Below are positions 36,521 through 49,949 of a stretch of 64,000 bases of DNA, piece after piece. Position 1 is the first letter of the stretch, and each line of letters begins with the position of its first letter. A model generated the notes under the pieces. That model was given only the letters and a program-made list of their open reading frames with translations, searched no databases and was not told where the DNA came from. This DNA comes from Lepidonotus clava (lineage: Eukaryota > Annelida > Polychaeta > Phyllodocida > Polynoidae). Location: the NCBI GenBank assembly GCA_936440205.1, contig OW387140.1:19775659-19839658 (forward strand). Direction: 5' to 3'. Made by a program: the position numbers and the translations under genes.

Positions 36521-37192
36521 GTTTCTATTTTATCGGGTGGCTCACCGATGAATCGTTATTCATTGTCCTGGTATCCGACAAACAGCTACTTTTGTGCACT
36601 AATACCTCAATATACCTTTTCAGCATAAACAACTTCAATGAAAAACTTCCGAAAACAAACAAATTTCAAATCAGATTAATTTTTCTCGCATTAGGCGTAA
36701 GTAGTACATAGAAATGACACCGTGACACTTGTAAGTAGTATAGGGAAATGACGGTTTGGGGTTATTTCAGCGGTGTGTGACAGCTAGTAGTATATGGAAA
36801 TGGGGGAAGTTCACAGGCAACACAAATGAAAACAATAGAAATTTTAAAGGTAAATTCAATAGGAATACATCTTTAGTAGGGTGCTACTCATTGGTATATC
36901 ATTTTTTCATCTAGAGACATTGGGAGAGAAAACCACTGAGAACCTATAAAAACCACGGCTGTAGCCGGAAAGAATAGCTCTCAGTAATAAAATTATAGCA
37001 ATTTATACAGAGATGTATTGATGCTAATAGAACAAACTATTGATGATATCTATTCAAAGCTGAAATAAACAATAGATAACAGAGCAGTGTAAATATAAAT
37101 AACGTACATAATCTATCTACATGTATGATACATGATAAAATGACAAATCATTCATTTCATAGAGCATTTTACAAAGTGAACCCACATTTGAA

Positions 37193-39621
37193 CTACTCCG
37201 ATTGAAGGTCGTTGAGTAAGGTGAGTGTCTCCGTCATCTTCATGACGTGCTCCACGGTCTGCTCCGTCATGTCCCGGATGTCAGACAGGTACCAGGCCTC
37301 CGCCGCGCAGTCAATGACGCGCACGTCGCTGATTGGTGGACTCTTGGCGATGACGTCACGATGTCGGCTGAACTCCCAACCAAAACGAGGTGTGACGAAC
37401 TGACACACCTTGGCGCTGACCAGATATAACACACACAGGTCCCCGATCTGCGCGCGCAGGGCCTTCACGGTCGACCAATCAACAACGACCTTACTGAATC
37501 TCAATCTCCCTCCGTTTTGTCGGATATGGGTCAAGACCTTCCAATAAACCTGCTGTTCTTGTAACAGTGACCCAGCGTTGCCCATGTTCGCGATCGGAGA
37601 CAAATACCCCGCATGATCAGTGTTTGTATTTGTCATCTCGCCACCTATAGGGGAACCATTAAGACACTCAGGACTATTGACATAGTGGTCGGGACAACGT
37701 GCTGGATTGATAAGGGACGCCTGGCACGACTTGTTTGCCTTATGACCCACTGATCTAACTCCAGGAATGGTGGCACTGCCGCAAAACACGGAATCCGTAC
37801 TCTCTGTTTGCCTCAGCCCATTCCCTAACCACTCAGAGCCACTCTTGCACCCATCCTTTCCCGTGTTAGTCTGTGATGTCGTGTGTGTTTGGTAGAGACG
37901 CGCAGTGCCCCTCGCAAAGTCTGGCGGTCCAATCTGATGTATGTTGGTGGGTTTGGTTGCTATGACGACATCGCCAGGACTAGAAGCTAGGCTGGGGAGG
38001 GACGCAGAGCTGGAGTCCCAGTTAATGCCCCTTAATTCCCCCTCTGAATCCTGGTAACTAAGCCCCGTGCTGTCCCTGTCGTCCCCCCATTTACAGTCCG
38101 AATCTCGATAACCCTGCTCTGGGGTGCGTGGCCTACCTGTACTCAATCTGAGGTTATGGCGACCCCCTTTCCCGTTCACTCCACTGTTACGTTCTAATTC
38201 CTCATGATCTATGGACTCACCTAGGCTTAAACAATTTTCAATCTTAGATTTAAAAAGAAAATATTGACTCTCAACCTCCCGTTCTGAATGTAGACCTTCT
38301 TCACCTGTTGTATTTTTTATTCTCTGTGCTTTATTAGGAGGATGTTCTTCCCTCTGTGACTGTGTTTCGTGACTACCAACAATAAGTCGGCCGTACTCTG
38401 ACCTCCTCTTTGATCTCCCCGCTATGTCCGCGGGGGGTCTCGGGGCCATCCCACGGTCATTGAGGTCGACGTGGACACGTGACTCGACCGGCTCGTGACA
38501 CGTCACCTGATCGGTCACGTGAGGTGAATCACCCCTAGCGGCGGCGGCGGGAGGCGGCGATGTCGCCGCGAATAATCGACCCGCGCTCAGACAACTCGCA
38601 CTGCCATCTAACGGATCGATGAGCGAACTATCCCTGTCCTCCCTCCCCCAGTCCCCATCCCCTACCCCTGCCCCCTCTACACCTCTCCCAGCACTCTCCG
38701 TGGCTGGGGATTCCCCGCCCCCATTAGACTCCGGCCGGGGAGGGGCCTCCCCATCAACATCTGGCGGAGACCGTGTACGGCCCTGACACTTGCCCTCCGC
38801 CAATATATCTCCTCCCAACACCCTGTCATTAGCTGTCTCTGTATTGGCCAAATGAAGAGCGCTGTCAACACGACGACCCTCACAGACCACTCCATTGTTA
38901 TTCCTGCCCGCCCCGCTCTCCTCCTCCTTATCAATATGCTGCTGCAGCTGCACCTGGGGCTCCTCGCCGGCTGATAAAACATGGCGCCCGTTTAATAAAT
39001 CAGAATTTGTCTCACTCTCGTTCCCTCGACAACGGAGCAAGGCGTGCCCGGGGTGCGGGGTGTCTGCGTGAGTCGGTGCCGGTTGGCCGCCCCACCGCTC
39101 ACCGCCCGCCCGGTCCAGGCTCGTCAGGGCTGCCCGTAACTTACACATCTGTTCCCGCACCTTCCGACACTCCAGTAGGGTCAGTGCCTCCTCCTGGGGG
39201 TCAGCACAAGGGGACACTGTCGCCTGGAGAGGTTGACCTTTACCCCCGTAACCTTGGCGCCAACAGAAATCGGAGGTCTCTCTCATAGTTTCGTTAAACT
39301 TCCGGTTTGCTGGCTTCGACCCTGTATCAACCGGAAGTAGTCCGTAAAGGTCAATGTCAAGGTCGTCGTCGTCGACCGACGTTGATCCAGTACCAGTTGA
39401 GAATGAGCCAATGGTGCTGGAGCTCCCCGTTGTATTGCTTTTCATATTTTTTGTAAAAGCTGTCGGTTCAGATTCAGTTTGTTGCGCGGTAGACTGGTCT
39501 CCCGCGGGTTCCCAGGTCACCTCCAGGGTGGTGGTCAGTCCTCCAGGGCCTCCCGTGGATACCTTCCAGGCCCGGAGGTGAAGGGTTCGGGTGAAATGGT
39601 CCATGACGTACCGCAGAGGGT
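37193..39621 (-). CDS. Long terminal exon of an uncharacterised multi-exon gene
   Basis: An 809-codon open frame including the stop, the only long ORF in the window and GC-rich throughout. The acceptor GGCCTGCCAG before 39,621 is the likely exon start: an in-frame TAA lies upstream, and the Met at 39,634 would be 4 codons above the acceptor, so it is probably not a start. Residues 1-45 are ordered (DPLRYVMDHFTRTLHLRAWK, then a TTTLEVTWEP strand). Residues about 46-690 are disordered, rich in Ser, Gly, Asp, Glu and Arg. The last 117 are ordered: YWKVLTHIRQNGGRLRFSKV, VVDWSTVKALRAQIGDL, FVTPRFGWEF, then two amphipathic helices. The N-terminal part of that domain resembles a winged helix in pattern. 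No catalytic motif, signal peptide or membrane segment is visible. Likely nuclear, by inference only. Confidence 0.85.
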
Positions 39622-42600
39622 CTGGCAGGCCCATGGTGAACCAACATGTACGGGAGGTATATTACAGCCTAAGTTATTTATTTTCTCTTAGTTTACTGGC
39701 CTGGATCTATTACTGACGGCAATGGATCGGACGTAATATACTTTGTTCTAGACGGTCTTCCCCATCTTGCGAAACGCAAGAGGTGTGATTAATTAATACT
39801 AGGGAATTGCTTAGAGTAAGCCGGTTGGTCCTGGTTGGTATACACATATTGGAGAAAGTTTAATCAGAAGCAAGATGGGATGAAATATTCGCAAGTCATT
39901 TCTTGTCGCCAATCTGAAGCTGGTTCCGTCGGAAGACGCTGTAAGTCTGCAGTCCTCAGAGAAATATAAGTGGCTGTGATATCGACTCCGAGGTGTGATT
40001 TGACCAGATTACCTCGGAAACTGGCGTGGTTACTGTTGGTCTACGGCTTACTGCTAGCACTGTTAAGTCCGACGCAATATCCTACTGATCACAGGACCTC
40101 GCTTATGGTTACTAATTTGATTAATTGAAGTCATAATTAACCTCATCCATGATATACCCATGTGCCTTATACCCGATGATTAATCAGAGCAGCTTAGGGT
40201 TCTTCATCGGCATACCCAATGTACGATGACCCGAAATCCAGTGGTCAGTTATAAGTCCGGAAATAAAGGCGAAGATAGGACAGTAAATAGCCAGATTCAA
40301 TAGACCAAAAGGTGGCAGAATATATAAGGACCAATATCATATACGAATATCGGCCTGACGATCCGACGTTCTGATGTTTCAGATTAAGTGAGAATAGCAG
40401 AGGTAAGATATACATGAAAGCTGCGTCCTACACCTGTTGGTGAACAGGTGAGTAGAAGAGATCCTGACGCCCAGGTGATAATCACCTGGCGCCTCCCCTC
40501 CCAGGTAGGTCGACGGAGAGAAGCGTTGTTCCCAACACGTGAGAGGCAGAGACAGGTAAATGGACGGGCAGGTATCTGATGTCTCAGGTACTGGAGATGT
40601 CCAGGGTGTCACCGAGAGTCCTCCATGGAGGCAGATAGGTGTAAATGTCCGTCCCAGACCGTGGGGTATGGGAGTATCATGTCTGGTCAGAGATCGGGGC
40701 CAGCTGATGATGGTGGGGGGAGGATGCAATAGGCAGTGGAGGCAGCCAAGGTGGGCAGGGGTGGGGGTGTACAGGTAAATCAATAAAGGACGACACACTG
40801 GGTTTTTAGTCGAGTCAGACTCTGACTGACTCGCCCACGAAGTGATATAATCAGGCCATTATGGGTTTTAACCTTACGGCACAGAGAAACAGACGCTGCT
40901 TTAATAGTCATCTTCTATAAGCAGATCTTTATTAATAGAATTATGACACCATTAAAGATAAAGTAATTTTGAATGTATCAATTGTCAATTAATAAACTAT
41001 TATTTTGAGGTCTTATGGAAGGCGAAATCTGACGCTGCCTTCCTTACCCTCATGGATTTTCTTATGATGTCACCTGAATTTAAGTTATCTTGTTGGAGCA
41101 AAATGTATTAGGGGAGGATGTGGACACTGACACAATTTGTGACGGACAAATGATAAAATGTTAGACACTATTGAACTAATTTAACTTTCTAGTGATCAAT
41201 TCTTTTAAAGACATTCCGGAATACGAAAAATAATGTCTAAGTCTATAAGACATAGTGGATTGATAATTTTTCATTTTGCCCTCATGTCAGCAACCATTTA
41301 CAGTCAACCAGAAAATATTGCGTTCTCAGTGAACAGGTGAACGCATAGAAAGCTCGACAGGAAAGGAATACCAATGAAAGTTAAAGTTGATGGATATGGA
41401 TATGAGATTGTTCCTAGACTTATTAACATTATTTTAATTATCTATTAGTCCCCTCACTCTGACATGGCTATACGTGATGTATGCACTGTTTTAATAGACC
41501 AGGCAGGATGATAAACAGAAGCCTTCCTGGTATAATACGTTATATCATATCAACCATGGATATCTGCTGGTGTCCCAAAATACGATATAGGAAACCAAGA
41601 AAAATGGGAGATTGCAGCCGTATAAGCGGAAGGTAAAAGGACAAGCTGTCAATAACTGCTCACTTGAGCACTCTAAACAGCCTCAGAGGTTTGTAATAAC
41701 AAACCTGAGATGAGTCACTCTCCTCCCCGTGTGTACACTCTCCCCCCTGGTTCGCAGACTCAGGGGACACGAAACTAAACCAATATTGGCCTTTTCTGGC
41801 TGTGGGGCCAGGAGATAAACAACATAACCAATATATGACCCATTTCTGGTGAGCAACTCTCCTGTTATCCCCACGGCCAGCAATAACTGGTCCACCCGAG
41901 CAGTTCATCTAGCTCATAAACAGAGGGTCAGCTCCCAAAGTTAACTTCGGTGGAGAGTTTTTGAAAAAGCTTTTGTTGGAAACTTAACATTTCTGTTTAC
42001 TACAAGAATCCTTTGGTAATGATACCTTTTGGAAGATCAGAGACACCTGAAGTTTTTTTTTCAAATTAAATTTAGATCTTACGAATAGAAATCTGATGAA
42101 CTGTTTCATGGCATGTACGTTGATATAAGGCCTACAGTGCAAATTAACACATATTATGTTGAACTAATAAAGCCAATCATAGAATTAGTTGAAATCGTAT
42201 TTTCTTTTATTTAGAGCATTAGATATCATCAGACATCCTTACTGTAAGGATGTCCAAGCATTATTTACGTATACGTTTCCTAATTTCGCTATTTCATGAC
42301 ATAATTATGTTATGCTTATTTCGGGTCGTGGAATAAAGAGCAGCTTACCTAGATCAAATAGTAAACACTCCTTATAATTATTACTTATAATTACTTATAA
42401 ACACATAACTGTTGTGCTCCCGGGGGTAACTGAAGGTTAAGAAACATCAGATATGTGATCGATGTGTCTCATGTTATTATCGTAAATTGTTACCTAAATT
42501 GTCAGCACTGAATTATTGTAGTTATCTGAAGTGAAAATTGAAAAATATCATTTTGACTGTCAACAATATTAGGTATAGTAAGCAATACTGTAGTGAAAGC

Positions 42601-44158
42601 TAACATAAACGTCCCACTGACTTTTCATACAGTTTTAACAGTCAAATATTTCTAATAGCTACTGCTTGCCTGGTTGAATAAGGTTTGATCTAGATGTTTA
42701 GATCTTTACCAGTTTACTAAAAAAAACTTCGCCTTTTTCCATGAAATGATTTATTCACTTAAGAACAGCATACATGTTAAACAAAAAAAATTCCGAGTTT
42801 GAGCGCGATTTCAACTTTTAATTACCTGGTTGAATCAATTCAATGTAGTTGTCTGGCCTTTATTATGCTTTGGTGCAGTACAATACGCTTAAGTACCAAG
42901 ATGCTCTTCATGTTTTGGCTGTCCTTGAACTACCCTTGGAAGTAATTTGGCGGTAATTTGGCTAAGATACCCCCTACCAAATTTCTCTGATGAGCAGAAT
43001 ATCCCTCAGTGTACGTCGGGGAGACCGGCCTGGCCCAGCTTTATCAATATATGAGCAGCTCCTCGGGCTATAAATAGCTCCCAATTGGAGCTAGATGAGG
43101 CGTTGGCTTTGTGAGGGGCTCAGTGGTAGGCGAGGCTGGCTGGGACGGACGCCTTATATATTGGGGCTGCCAAATGAAGACCTCTGATCTCTGTATTTGA
43201 ACTGATAATTATATCTCGCATGCAATTACTGGCGAAGATTTAAACGGTTGATCATTGTTTAACGTTATCACTGACACTCTCTGGTCTCTAAAGGATTGAC
43301 CAAAAACTCTGCCTATAGCCTATTGCTGTAATCAATAAAATAACTGCGTAACCATAATACTGTTAAAGTGAAGGGGGATTTTTCAGCCTCAAGTGAGTGA
43401 AATGAGTGAGAAATATTCACTCAAAATGGGTGTGAAATTTACCTCCTCACTGGGTTAGGAATCCAAAAGGACTTATACATAATAACATAGAAAAGTGCTG
43501 AAACTGAACACTTTCTATGTAAATTAGGGGAAATGGATGATGAAAGTCACCCCCCCCCCCCGGGAACTTGATACATGAGTATTATGCTAACAAATTACTC
43601 CCAATATTATGCAGAAGCTGCAAATGCTCCTAGATGCGCTATCTATAAAAATGAATCAGGTGCATCGTGTAAAGATAATAACAGCATATTTATAGGTACT
43701 CATGGTTGCAGTAAGTTCAAAAACAAGAACGAAGGCAAAGACAAATAACGAGTAAGACGGATGGTTGCATATAACGGTAGCGTCTGTCTTGGGATGCCTG
43801 AATATATAGTAGAAGTACTTTATAAAGTCGCAAAGGCCACATTATGCATGAAAGGGTTAACCTATATCTTTTTCTTGAAAAGACTGCTATGAAGTTTAGG
43901 AAAATTGCTTTGCTTCGAATGTGCTATGAATGAAGTAAAATCGATTTTAACAACGGAATGAATAGCCGAACACTTAAGATATAGAGGAACTGACATAGGC
44001 CTATTTGAGCCATCATGTGTATTGTGCAATAAAGATTGGCTGATATAAAACCTTGGTAGCGGAATAACAAAAAAGGTTATTTGTTTGGTCTCATGTGGTC
44101 CTATACTTGCCACACCTTGTGATCCTTATGACCGGAACCCATTATTTGCACCATCAAT

Positions 44159-44191
44159 GTATATATATATATATATATGTATGTATATAAT

Positions 44192-44222
<31 letters not shown>
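44159..44222. repeat. (AT)n microsatellite
   Basis: Two AT runs separated by GTATGTATATAATTTATATG. The overlapping frames of Tyr and Ile are artefacts. Confidence 0.95.
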
Positions 44223-44223
<1 letters not shown>

Positions 44224-46667
44224 CATTATATCCTATAAACCAGAATATGGGCAATGGCAGGAAAACCCAGTGCACAAAAATCTTAATTCCATTAGAAGGG
44301 AATACAATCAAACTTACCATCTATTACAGAAGTCTGGATTAAGGAAATCATTGGGCAGGAATAAGGAGATTATGCAGATGCAGTGGGATTAGTACGGAGG
44401 CTGATACAGGCTGGCGTCATGTGTGTCTCTCTCAAGGCTTTCATTACATCTATCAAGGCTGTGGGGATTACAGCAGACATGTCCCTGGTAGAACCGACCA
44501 AAGTGGAAGAAATATGACTTGAATCTGTTACTGGTAATCAAGCAATAAGGAATATGAGACACGTAAAGCCGATCAATCCAATACTAAAATGGAATCGAGA
44601 GAAGTCAGATTTTAAATCTATTGGATTTAGGAGCATAACTTATTCACTTAGTTTCCATCAAATGATTTGTCAATATTATACTTTTACTGATATGTACATG
44701 TATGGACAAAATTTTATATTCCATAATAGACATACCAATTTGGAATGTAGTGGATTCGAACTTAAAAATCAAGTAAATACCTTTCTTTTATCAGATATAG
44801 TCAATATAACAATGTTGGAATTTTGGACATTCATTCCTCGCCATGTTGTCTTCATCAGAATACAGATGCATGGCATCTATTTTCAAGTTTTCTTCACACT
44901 CTAATTCCAACAACAGATAGTTCTACGATTGTTCCAATATGCATGAATAAGATGTTAGTCTTCATTTGTGGATGTTCGTAAGGTCATCCAAAAATAATAC
45001 CCATTGGTAATACTGGAGACCTTACTTGTCCCAAAACATTCAGGCATCACTACCCCAAAGAGATACAGCAACTTTTAAATTTCCAATGCACAATCCAGTT
45101 CATATTTCATGTCGCACCTGCGTTAGTTTTGTTTGGTCTCGACTATCCAAGTTATGTTGTATTTAGCAGAATGTTGCCAAACATAGAAACAGTTTTGTCT
45201 TCCTACATGTTAGAACCTTTCAAATATACTTGAAAGGCTCAACGTATTAATAACTAGAGCTATATTCACAGCCACCGTATAAAAGAATGAAAAATGACGT
45301 ACCATTAGTCAGTGATAGCACAAAGACACCTTAAATATCAGGAGCAAATAACATATAGTATAACTTCAGTATTCATACACTTAGCTCAGAATCCCAAAAC
45401 CCATCATTACCCTCAGATTCTGCTGCATCCTTCCGCTCCTTTGATAGCAAATACTTCATTAAATGCCCTTGTGAAGCAGCCGCTTTTACTGCAGGGTACC
45501 CATTTCGACCAGGACGCTGTTTTTATAAGACACTGTTATTGTTCAGAGACATCTAAATATAACGAGCGCACCCTGAGGAACACCCAAAGGAACAGTTGCA
45601 ACTGCCAAGGATAAAACCTTGCCGAAAATACCTCGTCATCAAAGGAAGCTAACAGATTCTGCACGCATTGACGTCGACATCAAGGAGTCTATAAATGGAC
45701 TGTACGTATGAATGAAGAGTTGTTCCATTTTTTAAACTTTCATTCAATCATACGCTATATATTTACTAATTCTGTTTCTAAATTTCCGTATTGCTTCATG
45801 CATGCACTTATCAGCTGCAAATGCGCGGATTCATTACAGTTACAGCGGGTTTCGCATTAACATCTCACAAGTGATTTTTTTTTTTAATTCTTAACCTTAG
45901 AAGGAGATAATGTTGGCAGTATTCCCCTGTAACCATATAAATAGCTTCGGGTTATTTAGACCACTCTTGGACTTTTTTCTCCCGTCATTCGATGTCCAGT
46001 CACACTGACTGTCTGCATTGCTTGTCCTGCCCGACCTACTTAACCATTCAACTCTATCCTTCGTATCTCATATATCGTGGATAAAGTGGATCCCAGCAGA
46101 GAAACCCGAGGCAGGTGTTGTTTGATGAGCAGCTCCCGTGCTACTGGCGGCAACTATGCCCCTATGCCACCCTGTTTTACGTACCAGAGGATGAAACCAT
46201 TCTGGCCTCGGATTAGACAACAAGCTCTTACGAGGTGACAACGTGACGTCATGTGACATAGGACGTGTTACATGATGCCACATAGTATACTGGTATAGGC
46301 TCGTATATAACACCACAAAACTATTAAAGTGTGCAATAGAACACATATACAGACAGCACCTTTTCACGATGGTGCACGTGGTGTTTATGAGTGGATTTTT
46401 GAATTAGGATGTAAACTGTAGCTATAGAAATTATATATATCACCTGGAAGATAAAATAAAGGAAATACCTTGCAAAGAATTGCTATCTAGAATACATTGT
46501 CTTAATACAGGTGATACCTTTTGAGTTTTGCATAAGACGTCTTAGCTTTGTTTTGTGTGTATCATTTTGTTCTATATTATTTTTTGGCAGTGCGAAAAAT
46601 TGATGATTCTATATGGTTCTATGGTGATATCCAATAGCTTATTTGCATCATGTTTTGTGGACCCCTA

Positions 46668-47067
46668 AAGCCTGATTCACACCTTACGAATTCTGTGCTT
46701 CCGACGAGGATTGCGATTGAATCGGCGGTAGTTACAGGGGCGGATCCAGGGGGCGGGGGGCGGACGGGCCTTGCCCCCCCCCCCTTGCCCTGTTAAATCA
46801 TGTTTGATGGGGGGCCCACCCCCCTGTACATTCATGTTTTTGGGGCCCCCCCCTCTACAAATTCCTGGGTCCGCCCCTGAGTTATGAGGTGAATCGTAAC
46901 ATACTTGTAACAAAATCATGTGAACCAGTTATAGGAAAACATAATGTTAAAAAACCTGTCGGAAGTATCGTAACGGAATCGGAATTAGAATTGAGTCTCA
47001 ATCATGTTCCGATGCTGTCGTTAACCTTATCGTAACTGCAAGAGTCGTAAGGTGTGAACGGCCCTTC
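46668..47067. mobile_element. MITE with TTCACACCTTACGA ends, interrupted
   Basis: The left end AAAGCCTGATTCACACCTTACGA and the inverted right end share TTCACACCTTACGA. Both halves also carry ATTGAATC/GTAATCG-type internal similarity. About 254 bp remain once the nested repeat at 46,735-46,880 is subtracted. Non-coding. Confidence 0.7.
46735..46880. mobile_element. GCGGATCCAG short inverted-repeat element with GTTA duplication
   Basis: Left end CAGGGGCGGATCCAGGGG. The inverted right end reads TCAGGGGCGGACCCAGGAAT on the minus strand. GTTA flanks both sides (46,731-46,734 and 46,881-46,884). The interior is dominated by G and C runs. This copy shows both ends of the family most clearly and proves it moved into an existing MITE. 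Confidence 0.8.
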
Positions 47068-48156
47068 GGAAAAGAAACTCTGTATGTGCATATGTGTTTA
47101 ATAATGATCATAAAAAGAGAGTTTTATGTACAGAGAAAGAATTGTAGCAGAACCTGACCACTATGTACACTTTATAACTGTAATAAAAGGAGCTCTGCTC
47201 AATTAAAAAAAAGTATGCAATAGACATGAGACATGGAGTTGGCACATAATTATTTGTGCATAATCATCGTCTGAAACGTCGCCATAAAATTTCGTATGTG
47301 AAAAATCGGTTCTTTAAACTAGGATGAGTGTTAACTGCCCCCAACGTGTAGATATTATAAGATCAAAGTAAGTACATCCTAAGTATACTTGTTCCTGCCT
47401 GCAGACGTAACCCGATCCGACACACCCTCCCACGTCCCATCAAACAGAAGTTACAGAAAAAAATGCCGAATCATACGTTTGTGTGTACCCCTGTTTACCG
47501 CCTGTATCTCGCTACCTGGGGATCAAAGGGTGAGTGTCGTCACCCTTTAAGCCATCTCTCCCCTGGTAATGATACATCAGGCGTGGTTGGCCTTTACGTC
47601 CCTGATGTCCTCCCTTCTAACGACCCCCACCCACGCACACCTCAGTCACCGGCCTCTGCTTTAATGTACGAAGCGTGCAGGCGTGAGGAATACACGTCTT
47701 CAGATAGTTTTAAAAATACTAAGGTGTATCTATAAGTAAGTATAAGAAGGTTAAATCGTGATTTGAAGCCGGTATTCGCGTGATGTATATCAATTCATAC
47801 TGAAAAATATTGTTATACATGTATAAATAAAAATGTGCCATTTCGTCACATGTAAATATGGTACAAAACAATGTTTGGTCTCAGATTATGTTAAAAAAAT
47901 ACCGTATGACAACCACGAACAAAGAAATGAATAATTGATTATATAAGGAACGCACATCAATATATATGAGCTCAACAGCCACAAGAAGTATGTTTCTTCT
48001 TACAAAAGCAACAAAAGACACACTTTATGATATGACATTCTCAAATGTAAAAGAGACAACTGAATTACGTACAGTACACAAAAGCTATTTTGCATCAAAA
48101 GCTTCATCGGTGATATTTTTGTCTTTTGGTTGATTTTCTATACTCGCGAAAGGTAA

Positions 48157-48387
48157 ATGCTGCGCCACAAAAGTTATACCATGGATTCCAGTTCGTGTAA
48201 ATACGGCAACATTAGTGACTGTACCCTGGTACCACATGGTTACCGTCTCGCCCAATCAGAGGGTGTTAATGACCAGTGGTGCTGGCTCGATGTGTCAAAT
48301 GGTGGGCTGAAATGGCCTACACTTACCTGTATAGGCCTATCGCAGCCTATCGTGGGAATCCAATTTGAAGGTTTGTCTAGTGAGCAG
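48157..48387 (+). CDS. Possible first exon, plus strand
   Basis: An ATG frame of 77 codons (second Met at 48,181) ends at a strong donor, GAGCAG|GTGAGA. Past the donor the frame continues but looks random, as expected for an intron. Residues include MDSSSCKYGNISDCTLVP, HGYRLAQSEGVNDQWCWL and IVGIQFEGLSSEQ. It lies inside the long intron of the minus-strand gene, so it would be an antisense nested gene. No family is recognised and no partner exon was found. Confidence 0.25.
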
Positions 48388-48814
48388 GTGAGAGAAAGTT
48401 GCTGTTCAAGCAATTATTTATTGGCGATTAATTTATTACGTATTATTTCGTGTAGTAAGGCCCAGATCAAAATTATTATTTCTGGCACGGCAGTAACGTG
48501 ACCGTTCAAATACCATGGTTACACGATTTGTTGTCATCTCACTATAAAACTCGGCACCATAACCGTTTTCCTCATTTGCATTTCAACTGCCACACAATAC
48601 ACTTAATCAAATTTTACATTTTAAGAGTCAGTGTAACTTAAGGAGGATTTAGATATTGTATATTTACATTTATATATAGGCGTGTGGGGTGGTGTAGTGG
48701 TTAGGACGTCCGTCTGCTGTGCGGGCCGCCGGGGTTCAATTCTCGGCTGAGCTGGCCACTGCTCCCCTCTACATGTCTCCCAGTGGCAACAACTGGGATA
48801 TCAAAGGTCTCTAG

Positions 48815-49949
48815 CCCTTTAAGGGCTAGGGCTATATCTGCAAGGGCCATTTTTGGTGTATTTCATGCTTTTTCAGAGACATCTCACGTTCAACAATATT
48901 TTGAAATGTCAAAATAGTAAGTGTTGATGTCATTAAGGTTGAGTCTCTGGTTCCTACAATACCATTGAATAGTAATTTGCTTGTTCCCTTAGGATTTCAT
49001 GGGAATTGAAGGAAACCTATAATTCAATGAAACTAATAGTCTCTAATATCAATATTTTATGGAAAAAAATAGGAAAAATAGAAAATATAAATATATTATT
49101 TTGAAAACCTAACTATAATATAATTTCATCCTGATTCCAAAATAAGCTTAGATTCAATAGAATGTTCATCGCAGAAAATCAATATTATCAATATAACTAG
49201 TAATATATCAATATTTTATGGAAAAAAATAGGAAAAATAGAAAATATAAATATATTATTTTGAAAACCTAACTATAATATAATTTCATCCTGATTCCAAA
49301 ATAAGCTTAGATTCAATAGAATGTTCATCGCAGAAAATCAATATTATCAATATAACTAGTAATATATCAATATTTTATGGAAAAAAATAGGAAAAATAGA
49401 AAATATAAATATATTATTTTGAAAACCTAACTATAATATAATTTCATCCTGATTCCAAAATAAGCTTAGATTCAATAGAATGTTCATCGCAGAAAACATT
49501 CTAAATAGAATGTTAATGGAATGTTTTCAATGATAAAACCCTTTGCACCTGAATAGGAGGTTGCCATGGAAACATAGAATCAAACTTTGCCAAATGCAAT
49601 AGTGAGAATTAATGGCTCAAGACTTAAGCTATAAATAGCTGAAAACAGAAATAGAATAGCTTGATTAGATCCAGAGATATGAACTTTTTTTGCAATTTTC
49701 TTGATAATTGTCAAAATATTGACATATGAATACAACTGGCTGTATTTCCGTTAATAGTGGTAGTAGCACATTCCCAATTATGTTTATGAGAGAAGGGGTA
49801 CATATGTGTATATGGTGATAACTTCAGTTCTAATCACTCTTTTATCAAGATTTTTTCACCTATGTAACCCAGAAGGCCTCTTCTATAGTTAACTTTTCAT
49901 TTATATTTATGTCGAAGATGCCATAAGGCATTCTCTAGTCCTGAAAGGG
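48815..49949. mobile_element. 1,135 bp inverted-repeat element nested in the SINE
   Basis: It starts CCCTTTAAGGGCTAGGGC; the inverted right end reads CCCTTTCAGGACTAGAG. CTAG flanks both sides (48,811-48,814 and 49,950-49,953), giving a 4 bp target duplication; a TA duplication with a longer terminal repeat is an equally valid reading. The interior is very AT-rich, has no open frame of note and holds the 159 bp tandem repeat. Non-autonomous; superfamily not settled. Confidence 0.8.
49046..49497. repeat. Tandem triplication, 159 bp unit
   Basis: Units begin at 49,046, 49,205 and 49,364; the third is cut short at 49,497. I find no differences between units on reading them side by side. Each contains ATATCAATATTTTATGG, AACCTAACTATAATATAA and GAATGTTCATCGCAGAAAA. 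Confidence 0.95.

Noticed and set aside
39622-39634. Met at 39,634 as translation start of an 813-residue protein
   Set aside because: A good acceptor lies 10 bp inside the frame and joins in phase to the exon at 53,797, so the Met is most likely intronic sequence.
40379-40798. 139-codon minus-strand frame
   Set aside because: Pro/Leu/His-rich in a GC-rich patch, frames open on both strands, and not phase-compatible with the exons at 53,797 and 39,621.
41660-41908. Two overlapping minus-strand frames, one hydrophobic
   Set aside because: They compete with each other, and no acceptor and donor pair fits the flanking gene's phase; inserting it would break the direct join of 53,797 to 39,621.
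48690-48760. Possible functional tRNA gene
   Set aside because: Box A and box B are those of a SINE head; the downstream body, AACC tail and 10 bp target duplications show that it is a retroposed element.
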